NCBI RefSeq assembly: GCF_051622035.1
Contig: NC_135357.1
Span: 33,026,191-33,090,190 of the forward strand
Origin: Arctopsyche grandis
Taxonomy: Eukaryota > Arthropoda > Insecta > Trichoptera > Hydropsychidae
Direction of reading: 5' to 3'
Length of the DNA: 64,000 bases
The notes beneath the pieces were generated by a model that saw only the letters and a list, made by a program, of their open reading frames with translations, did no database searches and was not told the DNA's origin. The first letter of the stretch is position 1, and every line of letters starts with the position of its first letter. The translations under genes and the position numbers were made by a program. Of the stretch, positions 32,385-42,644 are shown one piece after another.

Positions 32385-33645
32385 AGGGCTTCGCCCTCGG
32401 CGCCCCCCTGAGCCTTTGCCTTCTAGGGCTTCGCCCCTCCACGCCCCATGAGCAATTGCCGTTTAGGGCTTCGCCCCCATGATCAGTTGCCTTTTAGGGC
32501 TTCGCCCCTCCGCGCCCCCATGATTAAAAGCCGTCTAGGGCTTCGCCCCCCTAAGTTAATGCCTTTTAGGGCTTCGCCCCCCGCGCCCCAAAGGTTAATT
32601 GCCGTTTAGGGCTTCGCCCCCCTTAGTTAATGCCTTTTAGGGCTTCGCCCCTCCGCACCCCCATGATTAAATGCCGTCTAGGGCTTCGCCCCCCTTAGTT
32701 AATGCCTTTTAGGGCTTCGCCCCCCGCGCCCCCAAGATTAATTGCCGTTTAGGGCTTCGCCCCCCTTAGTTAATGCCTTTTAGGGCTTCGCCCCTCCGCG
32801 CCCCCATGGTTAAATGCCGTCTAGGGCTTCGCCCCCATGATCAGTTGCCTTTTAGGGCTTCGCCCCCCGCGCCCCCAAGATTAATTGCCGTTTAGGGCTT
32901 CGCCCCCCTTAGTTAATGCCTTTTAGGGCTTCGCCCCTCCGCGCCCCCATGATTAAATGCCGTCTAGGGCTTCGCCCCCATGATCAGTTGCCGATAAGGG
33001 CTTCGCCCCTCCACTTCCCCATGGTTAATTGCCGTCTAGGGCTTCGCCCCCCTTAACTAATGCCTTTTGGGGCTTCGCCCCTCCACGTCCCCATGATTAA
33101 ATGCCGTCCAAGGCTTCGCCCCCATGATCAGTTGCCTTTTAGGGCTTCGCCCCCCACGCCCCCAAGATTAATTGCCGTTTAGGGCTTCGCCCCCCTTAGT
33201 TAATGCCTTTTAGGGCTTCGCCCCTCCGCACCCCCATGATTAAATGCCGTCTAGGGCTTCGCCCCCCTTAGTTAATGCCTTTTAGGGCTTCGCCACCCGC
33301 GCCCCCAAGATTAATTGCCGTTTAGGGCTTCGCCCCCCTTAGTTAATGCCGTTTAGGGCTTCGCCCCTCCGCGCCCCCATGGTTAAATGCCGTCTAAGGC
33401 TTCGCCCCCATGATCAGTTGCCTTTTAGGGCTTCGCCCCCCGCGCCCCCAAGATTAATTGCCGTTTAGGGCTTCGCCCCCCTTAGTTAATGCCTTTTAGG
33501 GCTTCGCCCCTCCGCGCCCCCATGATTAAATGCCGTCTAAGGCTTCGCCCCCATGATCAGTTGCCTTTTAGGGCTTCGCCCCTCCGCGCCCCCATGATTA
33601 ATTGCCGTCTAGGGCTTCGCCCCCCTTAGTTAATGCCTATTAGGG
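32385..33645 (+). repeat. GGGCTTCGCCCC minisatellite, ~36 units
   Basis: Alternating 31-bp and ~41-bp units give a ~72-bp dimer and a ~143-bp higher-order unit. Each contains TAGGGCTTCGCCCC, a GGGC-TTC-GCCC mini-hairpin, separated by spacers ending TTAATGCC or GATTAATTGCC. About 36 units were counted by eye, with few substitutions. Strong GC skew (C-rich on +). Non-coding. Confidence 0.95.
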
Positions 33646-34015
33646 CTTGCGCCCCATGAGGCTGGGCCCCCCGGGCCCCCTTCGGGGCCCCACGGGGCTG
33701 CGCCCCTTGTGGCGCCCCCTTTTGAGCCCCATGGGGCTGCGCCCCATGAGGCTCGGCCCCCCGGGCCCCCTTCGGTGCCCCACGGGGCTGTGCCCCTGTT
33801 GGCGCCCCCTTTTGAGCCCCATGGGGCTGCGCCCCATGAGGCTGGGGCCCCACGGGGCTGTGCCCCTTGTGGCGCCCCCTTTTGAGCCCCATGGGGCTGC
33901 GCCCCATGAGGCTGGGGCCCCACGGGGCTGCGCCCCCCGGGCCCCCTTCGGGGCTGCGCCCCTTGTGGCGCCCCTGGCGGGGCCCCATGAAGCTACTCGC
34001 CTTGCGCCCCCGCGG
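33646..34015 (+). repeat. GC-rich tandem repeat block
   Basis: About four units of 70-110 bp share GGGGCTGCGCCCCATGAGGC and GGCGCCCCCTTTTGAGCCCC. It directly follows the minisatellite and is far more GC-rich than its surroundings. Several frames stay open only because stop codons are rare in this composition. Confidence 0.9.
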
Positions 34016-34185
34016 GGGTGAATCCATTGAAACGAAAAAAAAAATCGGCGCCCATGGATCGAAAAAAAAAAAAATCGAATCACGTGTTCGATGACGTCAC
34101 CGATCTACGGACGACGACGACGACGAAAACCAAGGATACATACATACATACAAAGTCTCTTTCCAAATTATAGATTAGAGATATA

Positions 34186-34452
34186 TTCAATTGAAAATAG
34201 GTTTTTGAGCTCTTTCTCCTATTATGCTGTGCATCAACATTAGAATAATATAATACTATGATTACTAACCAAATAAAATAAAATTGCAAAATAGAAAATG
34301 ATCAGTAGATCAGTAGCTATTAAAATATGTAGATATAAGATTATGGGGATCTAGTCTTGTTGTGAAGGTCTTCTTCACCACCAGTCCGCCATGTATTATA
34401 GACAGGTTCGTCTGTGTTCGGTATTAATACAGCTGTATGTTGAATATGGTAT
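34186..34452. repeat. Dispersed repeat fragment and spacer
   Basis: GTTTTTGAGCTCTTTCTCC through ATCAGTAGCTATTAAAAT (about 34200-34330) is shared with 58410-58555 and 59068-59210. The remainder up to the gypsy LTR has no recognised feature. Confidence 0.7.
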
Positions 34453-34727
34453 TGTAACGTTACATAGAGAGACGCCCCGTAGACCGGTGACGTCATGGTG
34501 ACGCCGACCAATGGTGGAGTCGGGCGTTGCGACCAAAGACTGCACCCGACTCCTTGACCAATGATAATACTCTAATAGCTGAGCGCTCTATGATAAGAAC
34601 GGTACGCTCTCGATCGGTGGCATTCGGATCCTGACCTCCACCGGACGAGCAGCAATAAAGAACTGGAACCTGCCTGCGTGTTTTCTTGTACCTCGACCTG
34701 ACTCCACTTACCTTTGAATACTCTTCA
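34453..34727 (+). repeat. Left LTR of gypsy copy 2
   Basis: Begins TGTAACGTTACATAG and ends ACTCTTCA. It has AATAAAGAACTGG but a shortened, altered U3 (CTAATAGCTGAGCGCTC) relative to the right LTR, which keeps TATTTATAAGTATG. Confidence 0.9.
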
Positions 34728-34728
34728 C

Positions 34729-34746
34729 TGGTGTCAGAAGTGGGAT
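34729..34746 (+). other. Primer-binding site, tRNA-Leu type (gypsy copy 2)
   Basis: TGGTGTCAGAAGTGGGAT, identical to copy 1, one base after the LTR. Confidence 0.75.
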
Positions 34747-34750
34747 CTAC

Positions 34751-35908
34751 ATGGTTGAGACAAGGAGCCACAAAGGTGCGGATTCGGGGTCTTCATCGCT
34801 GCCGGAAGAAATGGAGCCGAATCGAGAACAAAGCCCTGGGGAGCTGAGCAACGGAGGACGGAGACGGGAGGAGCAGAGGAGCCGGGTGTCGAGGAGCCGG
34901 GTGCCAAGGACACCGGAGCCGAGCTACAAGGAGCTAAGCCAGGGAATGGCGAGCTGCCAAGAGCAGGTCCAGTCCCTGCAAAACACCTTCGCCACGTTTT
35001 TGCAGTCCTGGGAGAAGTCTGCGACACCAACGCAGCCGAAAGCCGACGTACATCCAGAACCACCGAGGAGATCAGAGGTATGTTACGAGGACAGGCGGAC
35101 CACACAGCGAGACACGTACGGGGTGCGGCAACATTCCCACCGGTACGAATACACCACGTTCGACGGTACTGAACGGTGGAAGGACTTCCTCAACCACTTC
35201 GAGTTTGCTGCACGGCTGAACAAGGAGACGACGAACCTGGAGGACCGACTGTGCTGCCAACTCCGAGGCGCGGCCGCCATTTTCGCCAGTCAGCTGCCAT
35301 CGACGCTGAGCTACGACGAATTGACGGAAGAGCTGGCACAACGTTTCAGACGACAGGGCACACCAATTGCATGCCATGCGGCAGCGGAACAGAGAAGATG
35401 GAGTGCGGAAGAACCAGCCGCGGACCACGTAGACGCGATACGAGCCCTCTGCGAAGACATGCTGGAGGGCGTCCACACGAAAGCCGAAGCAGTCGAACGC
35501 ATGACCGTGTGCATAGCGGCGAACTCCTTCAAGTACCCCAGTCTACGGGCCAAACTTGGCGCGCTCCGGATCACCCCGACTACAGCGGACGTGATAACCA
35601 GAGCCGACGCAACACGACAAGCCGTCATCTTCGAAGCGAAGGAACAACGGTCGGCACAACCAACGTCGAGAACAGTACGTCCCGACGCGGGAGCGTTCAG
35701 ACCATCTCGACCGGCCGTGCGACCCCCACGATGGGTGTCATCGGACCAGACAGCGCGACCAGCCACTACCACTCCAACGTGCTGGAACTGCGGACAAACG
35801 GGACACATTAGCCGGTTGTGCCGCAAGAAGAGAGTCCGGAAGCTGGAGCCAACGAACGACGAGGAGGAAGACGACGACGAGGAGGCGGCTTCGGGAAACA
35901 AGCAGTGA
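34751..35908 (+). CDS. gag: Gypsy copy 2 Gag
   Basis: The 385-aa frame is collinear with copy 1 Gag: MVETRSHKG start, capsid-like FDGTERWKDFLNHFE, and CCHC knuckle CWNCGQTGHISRLC near residue 342, followed by an acidic tail. It is 13 residues shorter because the N-terminal SREE repeats are contracted. The frame is intact and ends at a TGA (35906-35908) that overlaps the pol frame. Confidence 0.92.
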   Translation: MVETRSHKGADSGSSSLPEEMEPNREQSPGELSNGGRRREEQRSRVSRSRVPRTPEPSYKELSQGMASCQEQVQSLQNTFATFLQSWEKSATPTQPKADVHPEPPRRSEVCYEDRRTTQRDTYGVRQHSHRYEYTTFDGTERWKDFLNHFEFAARLNKETTNLEDRLCCQLRGAAAIFASQLPSTLSYDELTEELAQRFRRQGTPIACHAAAEQRRWSAEEPAADHVDAIRALCEDMLEGVHTKAEAVERMTVCIAANSFKYPSLRAKLGALRITPTTADVITRADATRQAVIFEAKEQRSAQPTSRTVRPDAGAFRPSRPAVRPPRWVSSDQTARPATTTPTCWNCGQTGHISRLCRKKRVRKLEPTNDEEEDDDEEAASGNKQ

Positions 35909-35956
35909 TCGGCCTGTTACGGGTCAGACCGATCACCGGTGCACGCAAAACACCCG
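35893..35956 (+). promoter_or_regulatory. Candidate -1 frameshift signal (gypsy copy 2)
   Basis: G GGA AAC at 35893-35899 in gag frame; spacer AAGCA(G); stem GTGATCGG (35905-35912) with CCGATCAC (35929-35936). Loop CGGGT (35920-35924) can pair with ACCCG (35952-35956). Structure is conserved with copy 1 although the loop differs by one base. Confidence 0.72.
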
Positions 35957-38873
35957 GAGTGAACAAACTGGACGGCAGCGGCACGGCCGGTCGTTTGTCG
36001 TGAAAGGAGAGATCGGAGGCGTGCCGTGTCGAATGGTGGGGGACACCGGGGCGTGCATCACGGTGATCAACCCGGAACTGTTCGCGAAGATCCCTCCTAA
36101 GGATTACACCGTCGTGAAGGGCCATTACAGCAGAGCGCGGCAAGCGGCGGGCCAAACCATCAAGATCCACCGATGGATACGGGTGACCCTTAATCTGCAG
36201 GGCGAAAAGTTTCCGTGGAACGTAGCGGTGGCGGATATCCAGGATCCCATATTGTTGGGACTGGACGCACTGAGACATGTCCGAGCTACGTTCGAGTTGG
36301 GCGGAGAGGAGAAGTGTATCATCAGGGGCGTGCAACGCGAGAAAGGGAAGAAAAACGCACCTATTGTCAAGAGCATCCGCGGGGAAGTACCCCACCCGAA
36401 GATCACGGCGTTACTCGAGAGGGCCGATATTCTGCCAGAAGAGAAACGGCGCCTCGAGACCATGATTCGGGAAAATCAGAAAGCGTTCGCCCGGGACGAG
36501 AAGGACTAAGGAAGGACCACCAAGGCGGTCCACACCATCGACGTGGGAGACGCGAAGCCGATGAAACAGCCGCCGAGAAGGATACCGCTAGCACGGAAAG
36601 AGGAAGTACGCGCTATGATCGACGACTTACTGAAGCAGGGCGCGATAGAACCGGGGCACGGGCCGTGGGCGTCACCGGTAGTTCCGGTCGCCAAAAAGGA
36701 CGGGTCGCTAAGGATGTGCGTGGACTACCGGAAACTGAACACCGTCACCAAAATAGATTCACACCCCATCCCGAGGATCGACGACACTTTCGACCAGTTG
36801 AACGGAGCGAGCTACTTCAGCACACTGGATCTGCAGAGCGGATTCTGGCAGGTACCGGTCGCCCCGGAAGACCGCGAGAAGACAGCGTTCGTAACAGAGT
36901 TCGGTCTGTTTCAGTTCAAAGTGATGCCATTCGGGTTGTGTAACGCGCCAGCGACGTTCGTACGGTTAATGACAAAAGTGGTCGGTGACATAAGCAATGT
37001 CCTCGTGTATCTAGACGACATTATCGTGCACAGCAAAACTTACGACGAACACTTGGTGCATTTAAACAATGTGTTCGAACGGATACAGGCAGCCGGCCTT
37101 AAATTGAATGCAGACAAGTGTCGATTGTGCTGCCGCGAGGTCGAATTTCTGGGACACCGAGTGTCAGCCGAAGGAATTTCGACAGATCCGAAGAAAGTCC
37201 AAACCGTGCGGGACTGGACGACTCCGAAAACACAAACCCAAATGCGCAGCTTCCTGGGACTGGCCACGTACTACCGAAAATTTGTGCGCAATTTCGCCGA
37301 GATCGCGAAACCACTCCATCAGCTAACGGAAAAAGGGCGCGAGTTCAAGTGGACACCGATGTGCGAACAAGCGTTCGAAAAGTTGAAAGAAGCGCTGACT
37401 ACCACGCCAATTATGTCGTATCTCCAGCCGGGAGAGCGATATGTGTTGGACACCGACGCCAGTCAACATAGCATCGGTGCAGTTTTGTCTCAAGTTCAAG
37501 GGGGGGTGGAGAAAGTAATCGGGTATTTCAGCCGGACAATGAACAAACCCGAACAAAACTATTGCGTGACCCGAAAAGAGCTATTGGCGGCAATTAAAGT
37601 CATTCAACACTTCCACCACTACCTATCGGGCTCGAAGTTCACGTTACGAACCGACCACTCAGCGTTAACGTGGCTGAAGAACTTCAAAAGACCGGAGGGC
37701 CAGCTGGCGAGGTGGCTGGAAATTCTGGGCCGGTACAATGTGACCATCATTCATCGACCGGGGATAAAGCACGGGAACGCGGACGCACTGTCGCGAAGGC
37801 CGTGTACGGAAGAGTGTCCCAAATGCTCACGCGCAGAGACAACCGATCAAGAAAACGACTCGGCCCGAACGGAACCAGTAGAACCCGCAGAACCGGAAGC
37901 ACGAGTAGCCCTCGTAGGGATCTTGCCCAACGAGATGACAAACTCGACGATCGACAAAATCGTCGAGTGGAAGAACGCCGGAACGAGATCACCGTGGGAA
38001 ACAGTATCTGCTGAGGAGCAGGAACTGAAAATACTGTGGACCCAATGGGACGCATTGGAGGTGGAAGGCGGTAAGCTGTACCGGAGATGGGAGAACACCG
38101 CGGGAACACGTCACACAAAGCAGCTGGTGGTGCCGACTGAGAAGATACCCGAAATCATGTGGGAGATGCACAACGTGCCCACGGGGGGCCACTTCGGTAT
38201 CAATAAAACGTACCGAAACGTGCGCCAAAAATATTACTGGCCGACGTGTCGAATCGAGGTCACCCAGTGGTGCGAACGATGCGCACAGTGCGGGGCCCAC
38301 AACGGACCACACCGAAGGAATCGCGGGGCACTTCAACCGTACCTTTCGGGGACGCCACTACAACGAATGGCAGTCGACATTCTGGGTCCACTCCCGGCCA
38401 CCGAACGAGGAAACCGATACATACTGGTGGCTATGGACTACTTCACGAAGTGGCCGGAAACGATTCCACTACCGAACCAGGAGGCAGAGACCGTAGCAGA
38501 CGCCCTGGTAGAACAAGTGTTCACGCGGCTAGGCGTCCCGAACGAGCTGCACTCTGATCAGGGACGAAACTTTGAGTCGAAGTTGTTCCGTCAGGCACTG
38601 GACCGGCTGGGCGTACACAAAACGAGAACAACACCATACCGACCTCAGTCCGATGGAATGGTCGAGCGACTCAATCGAACCATGCGGGCGCACTTGACGA
38701 AGTTCGTCAACGACGAGCAGGACGACTGGGACACGCTGGTTCCGCACTTCCTCATGGCATATAGAGCGGCCCAACACGATGCGACAGGAGCATCACCAGC
38801 AGCCATGATGTACGGACGAGAACTGCGCATGCCGGCGGACCTACTATATGGGGGGCCCTCCACCAGACAGTGA
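35909..38873 (+). pseudogene. pol: Gypsy copy 2 Pol (disabled)
   Basis: The protease to integrase core is collinear with copy 1. A missing T near 35990 shifts the frame just before the protease; the protease frame (DTGA present) is open 36000-36509 and ends at a TAA that replaces a glutamine codon. RT, RNase H and integrase are then open at 36543-38873 (776 aa), with YLDD, LDTDAS, the HHCC site and the DDE integrase residues all present. It ends at the same G6 run as copy 1. Two private lesions make Gag-Pol production impossible from this copy. Confidence 0.9.
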
Positions 38874-39219
38874 ACCTCAGGATCCACACCGATATACCAC
38901 GAAGTTGACCGAAGACATGGCCAAGGTACATCGGTTCGCCAGAGCCCACCTCCGGATGCAGAATAGCCGTATGAAGACGCGATACGACGTCCGCAGAACC
39001 GAACCGGCGTACGAAACAGGTGACCGAGTATGGCTGTACAACCCTGCCAAGACTCCAGGGCTTTCACCAAAGCTGCAATCGCTGTGGGAAGGACCATACA
39101 CCATAGTGACCAAACTTAGTGACGTAGTTTATAGGATACGCAGGGAATTCGACGGCTCAAACCGATTAATGGTAGTGCACCTGGATAGACTCGCAAGGTA
39201 TAAGGCCGTCGAATATTGA
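38848..39219 (+). CDS. Gypsy copy 2 integrase C-terminal segment (separate frame)
   Basis: This 123-aa frame overlaps the end of pol by 26 bases. It has the conserved GDRVWLYNPA and WEGPYTIV blocks of the gypsy integrase tail and ends naturally (VVHLDRLARYKAVEY), about 110 bases before the right LTR. It is reached only by skipping one base at GGGGGG. Because copy 1 shares the break, it may be ancestral or functional. Confidence 0.82.
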   Translation: MGGPPPDSEPQDPHRYTTKLTEDMAKVHRFARAHLRMQNSRMKTRYDVRRTEPAYETGDRVWLYNPAKTPGLSPKLQSLWEGPYTIVTKLSDVVYRIRREFDGSNRLMVVHLDRLARYKAVEY

Positions 39220-39330
39220 CTGTAATTGTATGTAACTGTTTTGTAATTGTATGTAACTGTTTTGTAATTGTTTAAGTGTAACTTTAAATTAATGGGTCGA
39301 TCGGGACGATCTCTCTTAAGAAGGGGGTTA

Positions 39331-39619
39331 TGTAACGTTACATAGAGAGACGCCCCGTAGACCGGTGACGTCATGGTGACGCCGACCAATGGTGGAGTCG
39401 GGTGTTGCGGCCAAAGGCTGCACCCGACTCCTTGTCCAATGACTATACTTGTTTACGTGTCATAACGTGTATGCGCTGAGCGCTGAATATTTATAAGTAT
39501 GGTGCGCTCTCGAACGGTGGCATTCGGATCCAGACCTCCACCGGACGAGCAGCAATAAATAGCTGGAACCTGCCTGCGTGTTTTCTTGTACCTCGACCTG
39601 ACTCCACTTACCTCTGAAT
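39331..39619 (+). repeat. Right LTR of gypsy copy 2
   Basis: TGTAACGTTACATAG start after the polypurine tract; it ends …CTTACCTCTGAAT where it meets module flank, roughly 10 bases short of the full LTR end seen elsewhere. Confidence 0.88.
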
Positions 39620-39982
39620 CAGTTTAAAATAATTATTTTATATTTTTATTATATAATATTATACACATATATAAAAATAAAATATATATATATATATATA
39701 TAATTTTTTTTTATATATATGATCGCATACATATTTCACAACAATAGCCAAGACTTACGATGGCATAATCATCGCTTTTGTACAAACATGCAGAATGAAT
39801 CATCGTCCCATTTGACTATTCCAGAAGAAAGAATTCGTCGCTCCGAAGCTGAGAAACGATCTTCTTTGTACATATAATTACTATTGTAACAAGTGAACAT
39901 AAATAAAGGATCCTCTTAGTGTTAGTACACAATCGGTGTTTTCATAGACCTTCCCGCGGTTCATTTAGCGCCGCGGTGAATT
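39620..39982. repeat. Outer flank of module E
   Basis: Inverted copy of 12617-12960, with a TA-rich tract at 39685-39718. It continues, after the piggyBac-like insertion, at 42645. Confidence 0.8.
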
Positions 39983-40116
39983 ACCCTCCAAGTACGTGCG
40001 AAGCCATACGGCAACAGTATATGCAATGGCGAAACCAACTCCCCAGCGCCCCCACTTATATCTGATTACGGTTTTTTTTGCGCGAGTTTTGTCCCTTTGG
40101 ATACGCTTAACAGTTG

Positions 40117-41389
40117 GGGCGCGATCACACAGCGAGGGAGCGGTATGCTATACGCGGGATATATTTTTTAGATAGTTTTAAACACACACAAAATGTAGGG
40201 TCATACCCGGTACGATACGCCGGATCTTACGGGATCGTGCGGGATCGGAGCGGTCTCGTTGAAATTCTATAGAATTGTTTATACTAACTTGACGGTGATA
40301 TATACCAATTCGTCGACGCTCGGACGACGCTTGACAGTGATCGATAACGGTGTATCCCATATTTGCAAAAAAATATAGCGAACTTGTTGGAATAATAAGA
40401 TTATAGAAAATACAAATTACATTAAGGATTTCAAGCTTTTATTGTTTAATAATTCAGTTTTAAACTTAATTAGTAAACAATTAACAAAAATAGACAAACA
40501 AGTGTCCGGTTTATAACAACAATTGACCAATGTTTCCGGGTAGGTTTAAGAATTAAATACTCATTCGATACTTTCATAAACAAACTCTGCGATCGCGGAC
40601 AAAGATGTATTCAGCATAAAGGGTTTTATGTAGTACACTAATTGTTTACCGGAACCAATTGTTACTAAATAAACAGAAATGACTAGACAATGGACTCAAG
40701 TTTTTTGGTACAAAAACTAAATACGTACTTAAATCCCTAATACCATCAACAGATAAACGAACAAAGATGTTTTTTACGTAAAGGGCTATAGTGCACTCAA
40801 TATGGACTGTAACTAATTGATACTGAATGCATTTCCGTATGAATGTATGTACATGTCGATACAATAACATGTTCCTTTAAAGAGAGCCCATTTTTACTTT
40901 ATTTTATATCAAGAACAAAGTATTTTTTATTTATACTTTTTATACTCAAGAAAGTGGTGACTGCAAACAGTTCGTCTTTTGAGCTCGGTCATCGCAGTTC
41001 ATAATATCGGTACATCGCAGTTCATAATGTCAGAAAAATTAATAGAAGTTGTGCGACAGTACGAATGTGTCTATGACGTCAGATCCGTAAAATATAAGGA
41101 CCAAAACATTCGCAATGAAGCTTGGGAGGAGATGTCAAAAAAAATTTGGGATACACCGTTATCGATCACTGTCAAGCGTCGTCCGAGGGTCGACGAATTA
41201 CTATATATCACCGTCAAGTTAGTATAAGCAATTCTATAGAATTTCAACGAGACCGCTCCGATCCCGCACGATCCCGTAAGATCCGGCGTATCGTACCGGG
41301 TATGATCCTACATTTTGTGTGTGTTTAAAACTATCTAAAAAAAATATCCCGCGTATAGCATACCGCTCCCTCGCTGTGTGATCGCGCCC
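40117..41389 (+). mobile_element. Harbinger-type non-autonomous element carrying a MADF exon
   Basis: Inverted arms of about 255 bp (40117-40375 and 41138-41389) begin GGGCGCGATCACACAGCG. Flanks TTG/TTA fit a decayed 3-bp TTA-type duplication. The interior has a MADF-domain fragment but no transposase. Related ends occur at 27031 and 56527. Confidence 0.8.
41027..41227 (+). pseudogene. MADF-domain fragment (Harbinger ORF2 remnant)
   Basis: MSEKLIEVVRQYECVYDVRS, then KYKDQNIRNEAWEEMSKK, is the first half of a MADF DNA-binding domain (LI..V..YP.LYD…YKD…AW..I). It runs directly into the element's right inverted arm, where the frame continues as unrelated residues. The MADF second half and any BESS motif are gone. 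In PIF/Harbinger elements this protein partners the transposase in binding terminal repeats. Confidence 0.65.
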
Positions 41390-41472
41390 TTATTGGTGTG
41401 CTACGGTGGAGGGAACAGCTACCAGAAACAAAGAGAGGAGTTACAATTTGCGGTTGAAATTTTTAACCAAAA

Positions 41473-42080
41473 ATGGACTGTTCGAAAACGTAAGTGCATT
41501 TATTTTTAAACTTTTAAATGCCTTTCATTACTTTTATGAATACATTTATTATGTCAATGTGTAGTGCTATAAATGTACATACTTGGGTGCTTTCAAATAT
41601 GTATTGTATAGCTATAATTCAATCCCAAATGCTTGCGTATCCATATGGCTACGCTAGTCTTTTCCCGTGTCAAATTATTTTGATTACTGTTCGATGTTTT
41701 TGGTGTTTTTTTGTTATATATACACAAAATCTAACGCCAATTTTTGGGCCCATTTCAGATCTAATGAAGACTTAACTGTTGGAGACATATTAAATTTGTT
41801 AGAAGAACCTGGTACTGACGATGACGATTTGCTCGATATGGAGATGGAGATGGAAACGGATATATTTATTTGTCCTCCCGAATCGAACGTATTGACCGAT
41901 GAAGACAGTGCCGAAGAAGATGATGGCGGTCTTGTAAATAATCTTAGTCGTCGTCAACTTGCTGCAAATGCAGAAATGCGAATTAGAGGGAGACAAGTCG
42001 GAGGAAACTACAACTTTACGAGCTACGAAGCGAGTAAAACACGCATATGGATTGATGGAGATTTAGATCATATATATTAA
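41473..42080 (+). pseudogene. piggyBac (PGBD-like) transposase, N-terminal fragment
   Basis: Exon 1 is 41473-41489 (MDCSKT) with an AAAAC|GTAAGT donor; the intron is 41490-41758; exon 2 is 41759-42080 in matching phase, 112 aa in total. It contains VGDILNLLEEPG, DIFICPPESNVLTDEDSAEE and NNLSRRQLAANAE, the acidic N-terminal region typical of PGBD proteins. It ends after KTRIWIDGD without the DDE domain. It lies within a TTAA-flanked element, supporting the family call. Not a functional transposase. Confidence 0.7.
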
Positions 42081-42644
42081 ATAAATGTTTTCTTTTATGT
42101 AAATGTTTGCTTTTTATTTCTCCTTGGTCCTTCAAAGTACCTACATATATAATGATTATTTTTAAGGGTGTGGTATTGGTCAAATTGGTCAAAATTCCGA
42201 TGTTTTGGGGTGTGGTATTTTTGTAACAATTCACCGAATTATTGTTTTTACTCAAACCCTTAGCTTGCAGGTATATTTTGTATCTGACAAAATATACTGA
42301 TTTTATAAAAAAAAAAAAATTGATTTTATGAAGAAAAAAAAATATAGGGTTATAAATAGACTAAGCACATAACTAAAGGCATCTTGGATTTTTTTCTTTT
42401 ATCTAAAAATATTTTGGAGGGCAGGATATTCGTCTCGCGTATTGCGATCTGTTGTCGCGCGGAATTACTGACACGCCCCCTGTAACGACGAGCGTAGCCA
42501 TATGGCTACATGGATTTTTACCTGAAAGCGCTTTTATTTATTTATTTTTATTATTTTTGCTTGATTAAGATGAATATTTGTCAAAGAAATATGGTTGAAA
42601 TATTCTTTTATTAATGAAAAAAATCTCTCGTCTCTGGAGGGTTA

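Larger units (their letters stand above)
32137..34185 (+). mobile_element. Repeat element carrying an expanded satellite
   Basis: The left end (TACTAGCTGTATTACCCGG, then CTTCGCTCAGTG and AATATAAACCGCTTAAACAT) and the right end (ACATACAAAGTCTCTTTC, then AAATTATAGATTAGA) match the two ends of a ~200-bp copy at 62152-62360. Here an A-rich tract (32205-32370), a minisatellite and a GC-rich repeat fill the middle. The same left-end motif lies in the inverted arms at 26375 and 29870. The superfamily is not identified; there is no coding capacity of its own. Confidence 0.65.
34453..39619 (+). mobile_element. Ty3/gypsy LTR retrotransposon, copy 2 (two LTRs, inactivated)
   Basis: Left LTR 34453-34727, primer site 34729-34746, gag, pol, polypurine tract AAGAAGGGGGTTA, and right LTR 39331-39619. 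Same family as copy 1. The LTRs differ by substitutions and by indels around the TATA region. Pol is broken by a 1-base deletion near 35990, a CAA-to-TAA stop at 36507-36509, and the shared G6 frame break at 38850. No target duplication is visible because the right LTR ends (…CTCTGAAT) against module-E flank about 10 bases early. Confidence 0.92.
39983..42644 (+). mobile_element. piggyBac-like element with nested Harbinger insertion
   Basis: The ends read CCCTCCAAGTACG (left, preceded by GAATTA) and TCTCTGGAGGG (right, followed by TTAA). The flanks join into GAATTAAGATT, the uninterrupted sequence seen at 2437-2447 in module A, so the insertion used a TTAA site. The left TTAA has decayed to TTAC. 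It contains the N-terminal part of a PGBD-like transposase gene (41473-42080) and a Harbinger-type element (40117-41389). Most of the transposase is missing. Confidence 0.8.

Noticed and set aside
32385-33645. Regularly spaced repeats resembling a CRISPR array
   Set aside because: The spacers are themselves repeated, the genome is eukaryotic and no cas genes exist; it is a minisatellite.
33626-34094. Several overlapping 75-147-codon frames rich in Gly, Ala, Pro and Arg
   Set aside because: They lie in a GC-rich tandem repeat where stops are rare, are open on both strands at once, and repeat with the unit.
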